Assembly: GCF_020194175.1 (NCBI RefSeq) | Contig: NZ_JADYVX010000015.1 | Coordinates: forward strand, 100,867-164,866 | Length of the DNA stretch: 64,000 bases | Direction of reading: 5' to 3' | Origin: Bradyrhizobium sp. BRP22 | GTDB taxonomy: Bacteria > Pseudomonadota > Alphaproteobacteria > Rhizobiales > Xanthobacteraceae | Part shown: positions 23,251 through 31,769 of the stretch, one piece after another | How positions within the stretch are numbered: the stretch's first letter is position 1 | Layout: each line of letters begins with the position of its first letter | Made by a program: the position numbers and the translations under genes | The notes under the pieces: generated by a model | Databases searched by the model: none | What the model was told of the DNA's origin: nothing | Seen by the model: the letters and a program-made list of their open reading frames with translations, nothing else

Positions 23251-25266
23251 TCAGTGCACATCGCGTCGACGGCGCCAGCGCCATACGACAGCCGTCATCA
23301 CCACGAGAACAAGCATCGCTGAAATCGCACCGCCAAGGATGCGGCCGCCCGGACGGTCGATCGTGCGCGACCACAGCGAGGGCGCCTCACCCTGCCGCGG
23401 CAGACGGAAAGCCACCACGCTGTCGCCGATCGTCGTGCCCGCTTCCGAATGGCCGCCGGCGCCGATCACGACATATTGCTCGCCCTTCCACAGATAGGTC
23501 ATGGGATTGGCGACGCCTGGCACCGGCAGCCGGCCCTGCCACAACTCCCGGCCACTCCTGGCATCGAACGCGCGCAGATAAGCATCCATCGCGCCGGTGA
23601 AGACGAGCCCGCCCGCGGTGACCACGACGCCACTCACCAGCGGCGTGCCCCAGGAGAATGCGATGCCGAGCGGCGCGAGATCCTCCGTCGTGCCGACTGT
23701 CGAACGCCAGAGAACCTTGCCGCCTCTCAGATCGACCGCGACCATCTCGCCCCAGGGCGGCTTGTTGCACAACAATCCGAGTGGTGACGTCACCAACGCG
23801 CGCGACATCGCGAACGGCGCACCCTGCTGCCGGCCGAAATCATGGCCCGGCGGCGGACTGAATCCGGCCGCCTGCTCGCGCGGGATCAGTTTCACGAGGT
23901 GCACGCCGCGGCTGACATTGGCGTAGAGGATCTGATGCACCGGATCGAACGCGACGCCACCCCAGTTCACGCCGCCGCCGGTGAATGGAAACAACAGCGT
24001 GCCCTGCACCGATGGCGGCGTGTACAGCCCCTCGCTGCGCGCGCCTGCGAACTGCTCCTTGCAGGCGGCGCGGCCGACAAGAGCAAACGGATCGAACGCG
24101 TCGTCGACCGAAATCTTCTGCGGCACCAGCGTCGGGACATGGGTCGGGAACGGCTGCGTCGGCGAAGGCCGTTCGCCCTCCGCTGCGGCTTGCGGCACCG
24201 CGCGTTCCTCGACCGGCCACACCGGCTTGCCGCTATTGCGGTCGAGCACGAACACAAAACCCTGCTTGGTCGGCTGGATCACGACATCGCGCATGGCTTC
24301 GCTGACATCGATCCGCGCCAGCGTCGGCTGCGCCGGCAGGTCGTAATCCCAGAGATCGTGATGCACGGTCTGGAACGACCACACCGGTTCACCCGTCTCG
24401 ACGCGCAGCGCGACGACGGAGTTGGCATGCTCATTGTCGCCGGGGCGCCTGCCGCCCCAGAAATCCGGGCTCGGCGACGACGTCGGCAGGAACACTAGGC
24501 CGCGCCTTTCATCTACCGACATCGGCGCCCAGACGTTGGCGTGGCCTGCCTCGATGCCGTCATGCCGCAGCGGATCAAAATTCCAGCGGGGCGCGCCGCT
24601 GCGCGCATCGAAGGCGCGCACCACGCCGCGCGGCGCATCGACACGGCGGTTGTCGCCGATCGCGGAGCCGACCACGATCACGCCGCGGCTGATCACCGGC
24701 GGCGAAGTCACCTGAAACTCGCCCGGCCATTCCAGTGCCATGCCGATCTCGAGCTTGACCTGGCCACCATGGCCGAAACCGGCGCAACGAGACCCGTTCT
24801 TCGCATCGAGCGCGATCAGCCGGGCGTCATTGGTGCCCATGAAGATCCGCGATCGGCAGACGGTGCCTGCAGGCGCGCTGTCGTCGACCCAATAGGTGAC
24901 GCCGCGGCAGACGTAACGATTGGCGGGACGCTGACCGGTGCTGATGCCGGGATCAAAGCGCCATTTCTGCGCACCGGTCCCGGGATCGAGCGCGATCACC
25001 TCGTTGAACGGCGAGCAGAACACCAGGCTGTCCTCGACGAACAGTGGCGTCGCCTGGAATTTCGTCCGCCGCATTACGTCCGGCGGCCGCCGGGCGAGAT
25101 CGCCGGTCCGGAATTCCCAGGCGCGGATCAGATTGGCGACATTGTCTGGCGTGATCTCTTTGAGCGATGAGAAGCGCGATCCGCCGGGATCAGCGCCCCA
25201 ATGCTCCCATGCGAGGGCCGGCGTCGCGAGACACAGCACGGCAAGCAGGCGGAGCAGATGGCGCAT
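23251..25266 (-). CDS. PQQ-dependent membrane-anchored dehydrogenase (quinoprotein glucose dehydrogenase family)
   Basis: Periplasmic eight-bladed propeller enzyme of 671 residues that would oxidise a sugar or alcohol and pass electrons to the quinone pool or a cytochrome. It has a signal peptide (RHLLRLLAVLCLATPALA), repeated tryptophan-docking blades (for example GTNDARLIALDAKNG, DARSGRELWQG), and a C-terminal transmembrane helix (about 640-662) with a basic tail. It lacks the N-terminal multi-TM domain of classic membrane glucose dehydrogenase. The start at 25266 is set by the signal peptide. Substrate not determinable. Confidence 0.85.
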   Translation of the reverse strand: MRHLLRLLAVLCLATPALAWEHWGADPGGSRFSSLKEITPDNVANLIRAWEFRTGDLARRPPDVMRRTKFQATPLFVEDSLVFCSPFNEVIALDPGTGAQKWRFDPGISTGQRPANRYVCRGVTYWVDDSAPAGTVCRSRIFMGTNDARLIALDAKNGSRCAGFGHGGQVKLEIGMALEWPGEFQVTSPPVISRGVIVVGSAIGDNRRVDAPRGVVRAFDARSGAPRWNFDPLRHDGIEAGHANVWAPMSVDERRGLVFLPTSSPSPDFWGGRRPGDNEHANSVVALRVETGEPVWSFQTVHHDLWDYDLPAQPTLARIDVSEAMRDVVIQPTKQGFVFVLDRNSGKPVWPVEERAVPQAAAEGERPSPTQPFPTHVPTLVPQKISVDDAFDPFALVGRAACKEQFAGARSEGLYTPPSVQGTLLFPFTGGGVNWGGVAFDPVHQILYANVSRGVHLVKLIPREQAAGFSPPPGHDFGRQQGAPFAMSRALVTSPLGLLCNKPPWGEMVAVDLRGGKVLWRSTVGTTEDLAPLGIAFSWGTPLVSGVVVTAGGLVFTGAMDAYLRAFDARSGRELWQGRLPVPGVANPMTYLWKGEQYVVIGAGGHSEAGTTIGDSVVAFRLPRQGEAPSLWSRTIDRPGGRILGGAISAMLVLVVMTAVVWRWRRRRDVH

Positions 25267-25339
25267 GACATCCCGCTGACGATGCGGCCATCGACAATGG
25301 CTGCCGCATCCTGGCCGCATGGATTACGCCATTGCCGAG

Positions 25340-26797
25340 TCAGTATCCACTCCTGCGGCCGGTCCAGCTATCGCCGCCGCGTCCGCCATATCCGCCGTAG
25401 CTGCCGGGCCGGCCGTAGCCACCGCCGATGCCAATCCCGATTCCGATCGAGACCGGCGGTCCGGCGGGTTCGTAGATTTCGCGCGGCGGCGGCCGGCGCA
25501 CGACCACGACTTCCTCCTCCTCGACGACGCGGCGCGGCGGCGTGCTGGCGCGCTTGGGCGGCGCCGGCTCGGCGCGCTGCCTGGCGGGCGCATCGACCCG
25601 CTTGATCGGAGCCCGCTGCGACGGCGCGTTGCAGGGGCAGGTCAGCGCTGCGTTGGTCGTGGGCACGCTGATGGGCGCGGCGAGTGCGAGCGCCATGTTC
25701 GGGCGGTTGCGCAGCCGCTCCTCGAGCCTGCGCGCTGTGGCGGTGAGATCGCCGTCTGGATATTGCGCGAGGAAGGCGCGATAGCCGGCCGCGGTGTTAA
25801 TCGTGACGGCGTTATTCCAGGCCACCATGCGGCGATGGCGATCGAGCCAGTCACGCGCTTGCAGGCCGCGCGGCGTCGAGGCGTAGAGCACGGCGAAGGC
25901 TTCATAGGCCTCGTCAGTGCCGTCGGCGACGATGATCTCGTTGGCGGCATCAACGGGCTTGCCTTGCAGCGCCCGCTTCCATTCCTCGACCGTGCGCTTC
26001 GTCGATGCGAGTTTTGGCGCAGAAGCGGCGCCCGCCGGTCCCGCCACGAAGCGGAAATCTTCGGTCAGCGACGAGCTGTCCCACGGCGTCTGCCGTCCAT
26101 CCGTCGCCTTGTTCACGGCGACGCGCACGCGCTTGAAGGTCTCCTCGATCGGTGCCGTTTCCTTCGCCGCCGCAAGCAGCGCCGTCGTATAGGGGCTGTT
26201 GCTGCCGTCGCCGTCTTCGGCTTCCGCGCCGGGCGAAGTCGAGAACGACAGGAACGTGCCGGGCGCGCCGGTCTTGGCGTCGACAATGGCAAGCCCGTGG
26301 CCGGTGCTCTTGAGCTCCGGGAACGGATTGTTGCGGCAGGCGTCGAGCAGGAGGATACGCATCTTGCTCGGTACCGAATTCAGCGTGTTGAGGACGTCAT
26401 TGAGGCGCACCGCCTGGATCGGGATGTCGGCCTCGCGCTTCGGATCGACGTCGGTCGGAACCAGGAAATTCTCGCCGTCGACCTGCAGGCCATGGCCGGC
26501 ATAGAACACCAGCGCCACTGTATCGGCGCCCTTGGCCGCGATCTCGCCGGCGAATTCGCTGACCTTGGCGCGCAATTCATTCTGCGAAAGGTCGGATGCC
26601 GACACCACCTGGAAGCCTGAATCGCTGAGAAGCTGCGCCATCGCCTTGGCGTCATTGGCCGGGTTGGGCAGCACCGGCACCGACTTGTAGGCGGATTGTC
26701 CGATCACCAGCGCCAGCCTGTTCTCGGCAAAAGCGGGCGAAGCGCCGAGCAGCATAGCGGCGGAAACGAGCAGTCTGGCGAGCGAGCGGCGCGACAT
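25340..26797 (-). CDS. Caspase-family (C14) cysteine protease with Gly/Tyr-rich tail
   Basis: A 485-residue exported protein. A signal peptide (cleavage after SPAFAE) precedes a caspase-like p20 domain: NRLALVIGQSAY, catalytic His in YAGHGLQ, catalytic Cys in LDACRNNPF. A helical middle region (about 250-390) and a low-complexity tail follow. The tail has an acidic/valine run (EEEEVVVVRR), then Gly/Tyr/Arg-rich repeats. Met 26797 was chosen for the signal peptide. Orthocaspases of this kind are common in rhizobia; targets are unknown. Confidence 0.85.
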   Translation of the reverse strand: MSRRSLARLLVSAAMLLGASPAFAENRLALVIGQSAYKSVPVLPNPANDAKAMAQLLSDSGFQVVSASDLSQNELRAKVSEFAGEIAAKGADTVALVFYAGHGLQVDGENFLVPTDVDPKREADIPIQAVRLNDVLNTLNSVPSKMRILLLDACRNNPFPELKSTGHGLAIVDAKTGAPGTFLSFSTSPGAEAEDGDGSNSPYTTALLAAAKETAPIEETFKRVRVAVNKATDGRQTPWDSSSLTEDFRFVAGPAGAASAPKLASTKRTVEEWKRALQGKPVDAANEIIVADGTDEAYEAFAVLYASTPRGLQARDWLDRHRRMVAWNNAVTINTAAGYRAFLAQYPDGDLTATARRLEERLRNRPNMALALAAPISVPTTNAALTCPCNAPSQRAPIKRVDAPARQRAEPAPPKRASTPPRRVVEEEEVVVVRRPPPREIYEPAGPPVSIGIGIGIGGGYGRPGSYGGYGGRGGDSWTGRRSGY

Positions 26798-26964
26798 CGG
26801 GCGACCTCCGGCAATGCGATGACTTGCCGATTGGTCGTAGGGTTTCCCGGCAAGGTTCAACCCCGCCGATTGATCTCGAAGGCGCCGGACGCCGCAGACA
26901 AGGGGGCGGAAGTGTCGCAGACCGGCGGACGCGCGCCGTTATTCGATAACGGATTGCTGTCAGA

Positions 26965-27198
26965 TCATTTCGCGTTTTTCGCAGGCTCGGTCGGTCGCGC
27001 CACGCCCCAGGGATCGTATTTTTGCTTCGGCTCGGGGATGCGCTCGAGCGCGGCCTTGTAGGCTTTCTCGTCGACCTTCGGCGTGTTGTCCTGCTTGGTC
27101 GCGGGCCCGTCGCCGCGATGCCGCTTACCGCCCATCTGCGCGTAGGCGGGCGTCGCCATCAGCGCCAATACCGCTGCGACGACTGTGAATTTTCGCAT
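26965..27198 (-). CDS. Small secreted protein, DPWG-motif paralogue B
   Basis: A 77-residue protein with a signal peptide (MRKFTVVAAVLALMATPAYAQ) and a short polar mature region. It shares with 22271-22549 the signal peptide end ATPAYAQ and the motif KAYKAALERIP...YDPWGVARP. Length and spacing of these blocks are conserved between the two, though the linkers differ. Function unknown. It is encoded alone between the caspase gene and the lipoprotein gene. Confidence 0.7.
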   Translation of the reverse strand: MRKFTVVAAVLALMATPAYAQMGGKRHRGDGPATKQDNTPKVDEKAYKAALERIPEPKQKYDPWGVARPTEPAKNAK

Positions 27199-27345
27199 CG
27201 TCAGTCTCTCCCTGCCTTCCGTCCCGGTACCTTTGTACTGGAAAGCGGCAGCATAGCGTGCGGCCGGTTCAATTTCAGCAATAGTTGATCGATAACGCGC
27301 CATCCGGGGGCAGCCAAGTTTGTTTGCGCAGGGTAAGTACACCGA

Positions 27346-27759
27346 ATGGGGTGGGACGGCGCTCGGATTGTATTGATGATGAGTCTGGCGGTGACGCTGG
27401 GGGGTTGTGGCTTCGTGGACAGCCGCTCACCGCTGCCGCTGCCGGCGTTCTTCCGTGCCAAGGAGGCCGAGCCACCGCCGCCTGAAGCACCACCCGACAT
27501 CAAGCGACTGGTCGGCGAAAAACTGGACGCCGTATTCGTATCGACTTCGCGTCCCGCCAATGTCCGCGTCTCGCAGCCGCTGCACGATCCGCGCGGACCG
27601 GGATGGACCGCCTGTGTGCGCGCTGAACTGACATCGGTCATGGGCCAGCCACTGGGTACCCAGACCTATCGCATCTTCATCAATGACGGCCTCATCGCCG
27701 ACCGCCGCCGTGCCGAAGGCGAGGATACTTGCGCGACTGAGAATTACGAACCGATCTGA
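27346..27759 (+). CDS. Putative lipoprotein
   Basis: A 137-residue protein with an N-terminal hydrophobic segment ending in a lipobox (VTLGGC, lipidated Cys near residue 21). A Pro-rich linker (EPPPPEAPPD) leads to a small folded domain with one intramolecular Cys pair candidate (WTACVRAEL; EDTCATENY). It is likely anchored in a membrane facing the periplasm. No family name can be assigned with confidence. Confidence 0.7.
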   Translation: MGWDGARIVLMMSLAVTLGGCGFVDSRSPLPLPAFFRAKEAEPPPPEAPPDIKRLVGEKLDAVFVSTSRPANVRVSQPLHDPRGPGWTACVRAELTSVMGQPLGTQTYRIFINDGLIADRRRAEGEDTCATENYEPI

Positions 27760-27948
27760 TCTTTGTTTCCCAATGTTTCCCAATAGCTGAATTGTTCCAC
27801 CTCCGCGCAGCGGAGAAGAATGCGCGTTCGCGAAGGAGCATGTCACCCGCGCAACGGAACTCCATCCGCCAACCCAGTTCCTTCGGAACGAAACCCGCCG
27901 CGCAGCTTTGTCAGCCGCGAGGGCAGTTTTCTATGCGGAGGCGGAACC

Positions 27949-28281
27949 ATGAAGACATTTGCAATTGCTTTGCTGGCCGGTGTCGGCGCGCTGTCTGTCG
28001 GTAGCGCTGCGAAGGCGACCGACATCTACAGCACCACGGAATACAGCAATCCGGAACTCGTGCAGCAGGTTCGCACGGTCTGCGACGACGATGGTCGCTG
28101 CTATCGCACCCGTGGCGGCAAGCGCGTGATCATCCGCGATTCCTACAACTACATGCCGCGCGAACGTTACATCGAACGCCGCGAATATCGCGACCGCGAC
28201 TACTACGATGACGGCCCGCGCGCGGGCGTCGGCATTCGCACGCCCGGCGGCACCGTGGGCGTCGGCGTTGATCGCTGGTAA
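27949..28281 (+). CDS. Secreted charged/Tyr-rich small protein
   Basis: A 110-residue protein with a signal peptide (FAIALLAGVGALSVGSAAKA) and a highly charged, Arg/Tyr/Asp-rich mature part (ERYIERREYRDRDYYDD) that ends in a Gly-rich strand (GTVGVGVDRW). ATG 27949 has a strong GGAGGCGG ribosome-binding site 7 bases ahead; the frame is open further upstream but that region is non-coding. Similar small proteins are common in Bradyrhizobium; role unknown. Confidence 0.75.
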   Translation: MKTFAIALLAGVGALSVGSAAKATDIYSTTEYSNPELVQQVRTVCDDDGRCYRTRGGKRVIIRDSYNYMPRERYIERREYRDRDYYDDGPRAGVGIRTPGGTVGVGVDRW

Positions 28282-28299
28282 GCATTGACAAGAGAACAA

Positions 28300-28330
28300 G
28301 GGAGCCGCCGAACGCCTTTCGGCGGCCCTC
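28300..28330 (+). terminator. Probable terminator hairpin
   Basis: A 9-bp perfect stem, GCCGCCGAA paired with TTCGGCGGC around a 5-base loop, lies about 20 bases after the stop of the secreted protein. Flanking GGGA and CCCTC extend it. It is followed by CTCTCTTG rather than a long T-run, so it may be a weak or Rho-assisted terminator. Confidence 0.6.
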
Positions 28331-28440
28331 TCTTGCTGAACAATCCATTAACATTACCGCTCGAATTGCAGCGCCGAGCCAACCCTATTTTGCATTTCTT
28401 CCGCTAGCCTCGCAGGCGAACGCGATCACGAGAGGCGACG

Positions 28441-29706
28441 TTGATAGTCCCTCCATCGCTCGCGCACGGGGAAACGGGGAAAGTGGCCGAGATTGCCGAC
28501 AAAGCGGTTGTCCATCGCGCGTCGACCGACGATGCCACGAGCGCGCATGCGCCGGCGAAAGGCGATCCCGTGCTCGCGCCGCTTGCCGATATTCCCGTCT
28601 GCCAATGGCGCGCGCTCGCCGAGCGCGTCGCCGAGCCCAACGCCTATTACCTGCCGGAATGGGCGTTGGCCGTGAGTGCCTCCGCCCGTGGCCGCGTCGG
28701 TGCGATGGCGCTCAGCGCCTTCAGCGATGCGCCGCTTGCGTATGACGGACCGGCACGGATGATCGGACTGTTGCCGGCGGTGTCGCTGTGGCGCGCCTAC
28801 AGGATCCCCCTGCCCGCGCTGGTGAGCGCACAGCCCTATGGCACACTGTGCACGCCGCCGCTCGACGCTGACCTTGCGGAAGCCGCAGCAGAACGCCTGA
28901 TGCAGGAAGCACGCAGGGCCGGTGCGCATGCGCTGATGCTGCGCGACATGTCGCTGGACGGCAAGGCGATGCGCGCCTTCACCGAAGTGCTGCGGCTGAA
29001 CGGCATGCGTCCGCGGCTGATGCAGTCATGCCTTCGCGCCTGCCTCGACGCCACGCGCGACGCTGATGAATTGTTGGCTGATGCGCTTGGAGCCAAGAAG
29101 CTGAAGGAGCTGCGCCGGCTGCGTCATCGCCTCGCCGAGCACGGCGCAGTGCATTTCGAGGTGGCGCGCACGCCGGCCGAAGTCACGGCTGCGCTTGAAA
29201 CCTTCCTCGTCCTCGAAGCCAGCGGCTGGAAAGGCAAGCGCGGCACCGCGCTCGTTCAGCACCAAGGCGACGCCGCTTTCATTCGCCGCGCCACGGCGGG
29301 GCTGGCCGAGACGGCTCAATGCGAGATCGTGACGCTGCGCGCAGGCGATGCGCCGGTGGCAGGCGCGATCGTGCTGCGGCATCGTGAGCGCGCGTTCTAT
29401 TTCAAGCTCGGCATCGACGAGCGCTTTGCCAAATATTCGCCGGGCGTGCAGCTCACGCTCGATCTCACCCGCCATCTCTGCGGCGATCCGGCAATCCGAT
29501 CGGCGGATTCGACCGCGGCGCCCGACCATCCCATGATCAACCCGATCTGGCGCGGGCGCTTTGCCATTGGCGACGTGCTGATCCCGCTGCGGCGATACGA
29601 TCCGCTCGTGCCAATGATCCACACCGCGCTGGCCGCACACAGCTTTGCGGAGGAGGTCGCACGTGGCGCTGTTCGGTTCATCAGAAGCCGCGGCAAATCC
29701 CATTAG
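28441..29706 (+). CDS. GNAT-family acetyltransferase (CelD/BioF2-like)
   Basis: A 421-residue cytosolic protein with the double-GNAT arrangement of CelD/FemAB-like transferases. The N-terminal half contains PYGTLCTPPLD; the C-terminal half carries the acyl-CoA fold (FLVLEASGWKGKRGTALV, then REVAFYFKLGID-type strand RERAFYFKLGIDERF). Such proteins are often tied to polysaccharide modification (family knowledge); here there is no polysaccharide gene beside it. The start is a TTG at 28441 preceded by GAGAGGCGACG. Confidence 0.75.
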   Translation: MIVPPSLAHGETGKVAEIADKAVVHRASTDDATSAHAPAKGDPVLAPLADIPVCQWRALAERVAEPNAYYLPEWALAVSASARGRVGAMALSAFSDAPLAYDGPARMIGLLPAVSLWRAYRIPLPALVSAQPYGTLCTPPLDADLAEAAAERLMQEARRAGAHALMLRDMSLDGKAMRAFTEVLRLNGMRPRLMQSCLRACLDATRDADELLADALGAKKLKELRRLRHRLAEHGAVHFEVARTPAEVTAALETFLVLEASGWKGKRGTALVQHQGDAAFIRRATAGLAETAQCEIVTLRAGDAPVAGAIVLRHRERAFYFKLGIDERFAKYSPGVQLTLDLTRHLCGDPAIRSADSTAAPDHPMINPIWRGRFAIGDVLIPLRRYDPLVPMIHTALAAHSFAEEVARGAVRFIRSRGKSH

Positions 29707-29710
29707 CAAT

Positions 29711-29802
29711 CGTAGCCCGGGTGAAGCGCCAGCATAACCCGGGGACTGCTCGCCTTGGCGAAGCAGCCGTCCCGGGTTGCGCGTTCCGCTCCACCGGGCT
29801 AG
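29711..29802. repeat. Long inverted repeat (GTAGCCCGG family), copy 1
   Basis: An arm starting GTAGCCCGGGTG is complemented by CCACCGGGCTA 80 bases later, with an inner pair AACCCGGG/CCCGGGTT. The unit is imperfect compared with the second copy at 30491-30580. It fills the space between a plus-strand gene and a minus-strand gene, so it can act as a shared terminator. Confidence 0.7.
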
Positions 29803-29814
29803 GGGTCACGTACC

Positions 29815-30453
29815 TCATTGCAATGGCGAGTGAGGCGCGGGCAGCATGATGGTCGAATGCATTTCGTCGAGCAGCGGGCCGCCTTTGCGGAGGAATTCCT
29901 GCCACACCGGATCCTTCAGGGCGCTCGCGCGGGCTTCAGCGCGCGCGTTCAGGCTGGCATACGCCCAGATGTGGCAGATTTCGTTCGGCTGACCTGCCTC
30001 GGTCTGCCAGAGGCCGACGATCTTCGAGTATTTCTCGCGCGCCGGGAGCGCTTCGGTGAGCGCTTCGAGCCATTGCTTGACGGCGCCGCCTGGCTTGGCG
30101 CGATAATTGCGCAATTCGTAGATGTTACCCGTCGATGCCGGAGCGACCGGTGGTTTCACCGCGTTGAGCAGGCGGATATCCTGACGCTGCAGCAGCGGCC
30201 GGATCAGCGGAACATACTCGCCGGTCCAACGTGAATTGCCGGCGAGTTCGGCGCGCAGCCTGCTCCGCTCGTCGAAATCCTTATAGCTCCAGAGGTGCAT
30301 GACCTGATTGAGTGGACCGATCTCGGTCATCCAGTAGCCCTCGAGCTTGCCGTAGTCATCCTTGCGGATGTCGCGCGACACGGTGCTCGCTGCTTTCACC
30401 ATTTCACCGATGGTCCCGGGCTTCACCGTGTAGGTCCGGAGCTCATAGAGCAT
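29815..30453 (-). CDS. NIPSNAP family protein
   Basis: A 212-residue protein made of two ferredoxin-like (dimeric alpha-beta barrel) halves. The first begins LYELRTYTVKPG with the hydrophobic HLWSYKDF strand; the second begins IYELRNYRAKPG with HIWAYASL. This duplication is the NIPSNAP hallmark. The biochemical role is uncertain. ATG 30453 follows GGGAGAACGTC, a good ribosome-binding site. It lies between two copies of the same inverted repeat. Confidence 0.88.
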   Translation of the reverse strand: MLYELRTYTVKPGTIGEMVKAASTVSRDIRKDDYGKLEGYWMTEIGPLNQVMHLWSYKDFDERSRLRAELAGNSRWTGEYVPLIRPLLQRQDIRLLNAVKPPVAPASTGNIYELRNYRAKPGGAVKQWLEALTEALPAREKYSKIVGLWQTEAGQPNEICHIWAYASLNARAEARASALKDPVWQEFLRKGGPLLDEMHSTIMLPAPHSPLQ

Positions 30454-30490
30454 GACGTTCTCCCAGTTTTCTTTTAAGTTTTTGGCGGCC

Positions 30491-30580
30491 CGTAGCCCGG
30501 GTGGAGCGCAGCGTAACCCGGGACTCTCGCAGACGCTGATGCAGGTGTCCCGGGTTGCGCTGCGCTCCACCCGGGCTACG
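30491..30580. repeat. Long inverted repeat (GTAGCCCGG family), copy 2
   Basis: Arms of about 31 bases, beginning GTAGCCCGGGTGGAGCGC and ending in its complement GCGCTCCACCCGGGCTAC, are almost perfectly paired around a loop of about 25 bases. The right arm ends 2 bases before the end of the hicA remnant. Confidence 0.8.
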
Positions 30581-30582
30581 AA

Positions 30583-30788
30583 CTAGAAATCCTCATCCGA
30601 TAGGTCTGCAAGCTTCGCCAGGTGCCTGAGCAATCCGACCTTCAGGGTTTGTTGCCATGAATGGGAACTGACAGTCGAACTGCACTGCTGCTCTTGCCGT
30701 AGATATGATGGCTGCCATTGACGCGCAGTAACGTCCAACCACGTCGTTCAATGATCCGGGCGAAGTCGCGTCCGGACAAAGATTTCAT
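30583..30788 (-). pseudogene. hicA: hicA toxin gene, frameshifted
   Basis: HicA is a small double-stranded-RNA-binding-fold mRNA interferase. The N-terminal part reads MKSLSGRDFARIIERRGW with the catalytic His in GSHHIYGK, then ends at a TGA after 48 codons (30642). One base more in the CCC run just before that stop would restore the usual C-terminus (LKVGLLRHLAKLADLSDEDF) to a TAG at 30583. The whole span is 206 bases, one short of a full frame. The catalytic His remains, but the truncated toxin is probably inactive. It overlaps hicB by ATGA. Confidence 0.75.
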
Positions 30789-30988
30789 ACGGCCAATTCC
30801 AGCATCCGTTCAACGCCGCCCGGCTCCGGCGGAGCAACTTCAATAGACAGACATCCCTCGATTGCCTCGCGAAGGTTCAGCATGAGCTCATCCATGCTCT
30901 CACCCTGGGTGGCGCAGCCGGGAATAGCAGGGACTTCAGCCCAGTAGCCGCCTTCTTCGGCTTCATGCACGACGATCTTGATCTTCAC
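30785..30988 (-). CDS. hicB: HicB antitoxin
   Basis: A 67-residue antitoxin with the RNase H-like HicB fold: KIKIVVHEAEEGGYWAEVPAIPGCATQGES followed by the helix DELMLNLREAIEGCL. It has no DNA-binding extension. GTG 30988 is preceded by GGAGAG and matches the usual family start better than the ATG 12 codons upstream. It overlaps the start of hicA by four bases (ATGA) and would normally neutralise that toxin. Confidence 0.85.
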   Translation of the reverse strand: MKIKIVVHEAEEGGYWAEVPAIPGCATQGESMDELMLNLREAIEGCLSIEVAPPEPGGVERMLELAV

Positions 30989-31043
30989 CTTCTCTCCGTC
31001 TTCAGTCGATATTCGCGCGCGCAATCGGCAAATTCAAGCCTTG

Positions 31044-31709
31044 TTACTCCGCCGCTTCGGCATTGATCTCGGCTGAAACCTGGCGGATGGCGCGGGCGAG
31101 CTGTTCGGCCGGCTGCGCGCCGGAGACCGCGTATTTCTGCGCGAACACAAACGTCGGCACGCCGGAGATGCCCTTATCGGACGCTTCCTGCGCCTGCGCC
31201 GAGATCAGGGCGACATCCTCGTCGGTTGCAAGGCGCTTGCGCACGTCGTCGGCATCGAGCCCGACATCGGCCGCCGCTTGCACCAGCACGTCGATGTCGG
31301 TGAGATCGCCGCCGTCGCGGAAATAAAGCTCCATCAGCCGCTGCTTCATCTCGGCAGCCTTGCCTTTCGCTTCCGCCCAGTGGATCAGGCGATGGCAATC
31401 GATGGTGTTGGGCTGGCGCTTCACCAGATCAGGACGGTAGGTCAGCCCCTCCTCGCCTGCCGCCGTAACCACGCGCCCGGCGATGCCCTTGTAGGCTTCG
31501 ACCGAGCCGAATTTCGCGGTAAGATATTCGTCGCGGCTGATGCCCTCGCGCGGCACCCAGGCGTTGAGGAAGAACGGCCGCCAGTGCACGTCGACCGGCA
31601 CGTCCGGCACCAGCGCGAGCGCATTCTCGATCCGCCGCTTGCCGATATAGCACCAGGGGCAGACGACGTCGGAAACGATGTCGAGGCGAAGCGGCTTCAG
31701 GGTGCTCAT
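31044..31709 (-). CDS. DsbA-family oxidoreductase (FrnE-like)
   Basis: A 221-residue cytosolic protein with a thioredoxin fold: DIVSDVVCPWCYIGKRR holds the CPWC active site near residue 18, a helical insertion follows, and the cis-Pro loop is GVPTFVF. Members of this group act on polyketides or glutathione conjugates, or as general disulfide reductases; which applies here cannot be told. It has no signal peptide. Confidence 0.85.
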   Translation of the reverse strand: MSTLKPLRLDIVSDVVCPWCYIGKRRIENALALVPDVPVDVHWRPFFLNAWVPREGISRDEYLTAKFGSVEAYKGIAGRVVTAAGEEGLTYRPDLVKRQPNTIDCHRLIHWAEAKGKAAEMKQRLMELYFRDGGDLTDIDVLVQAAADVGLDADDVRKRLATDEDVALISAQAQEASDKGISGVPTFVFAQKYAVSGAQPAEQLARAIRQVSAEINAEAAE

Positions 31710-31769
31710 CGGGCGGTCCTCCGCTGGAAAGCAGCAGAGATAGGCTGAGGGGAGCAGCCCGACAAGCCG

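Noticed and set aside
25319..26620. A 433-residue plus-strand frame opposite the caspase gene
   Set aside because: Antisense shadow; no signal, no domain.
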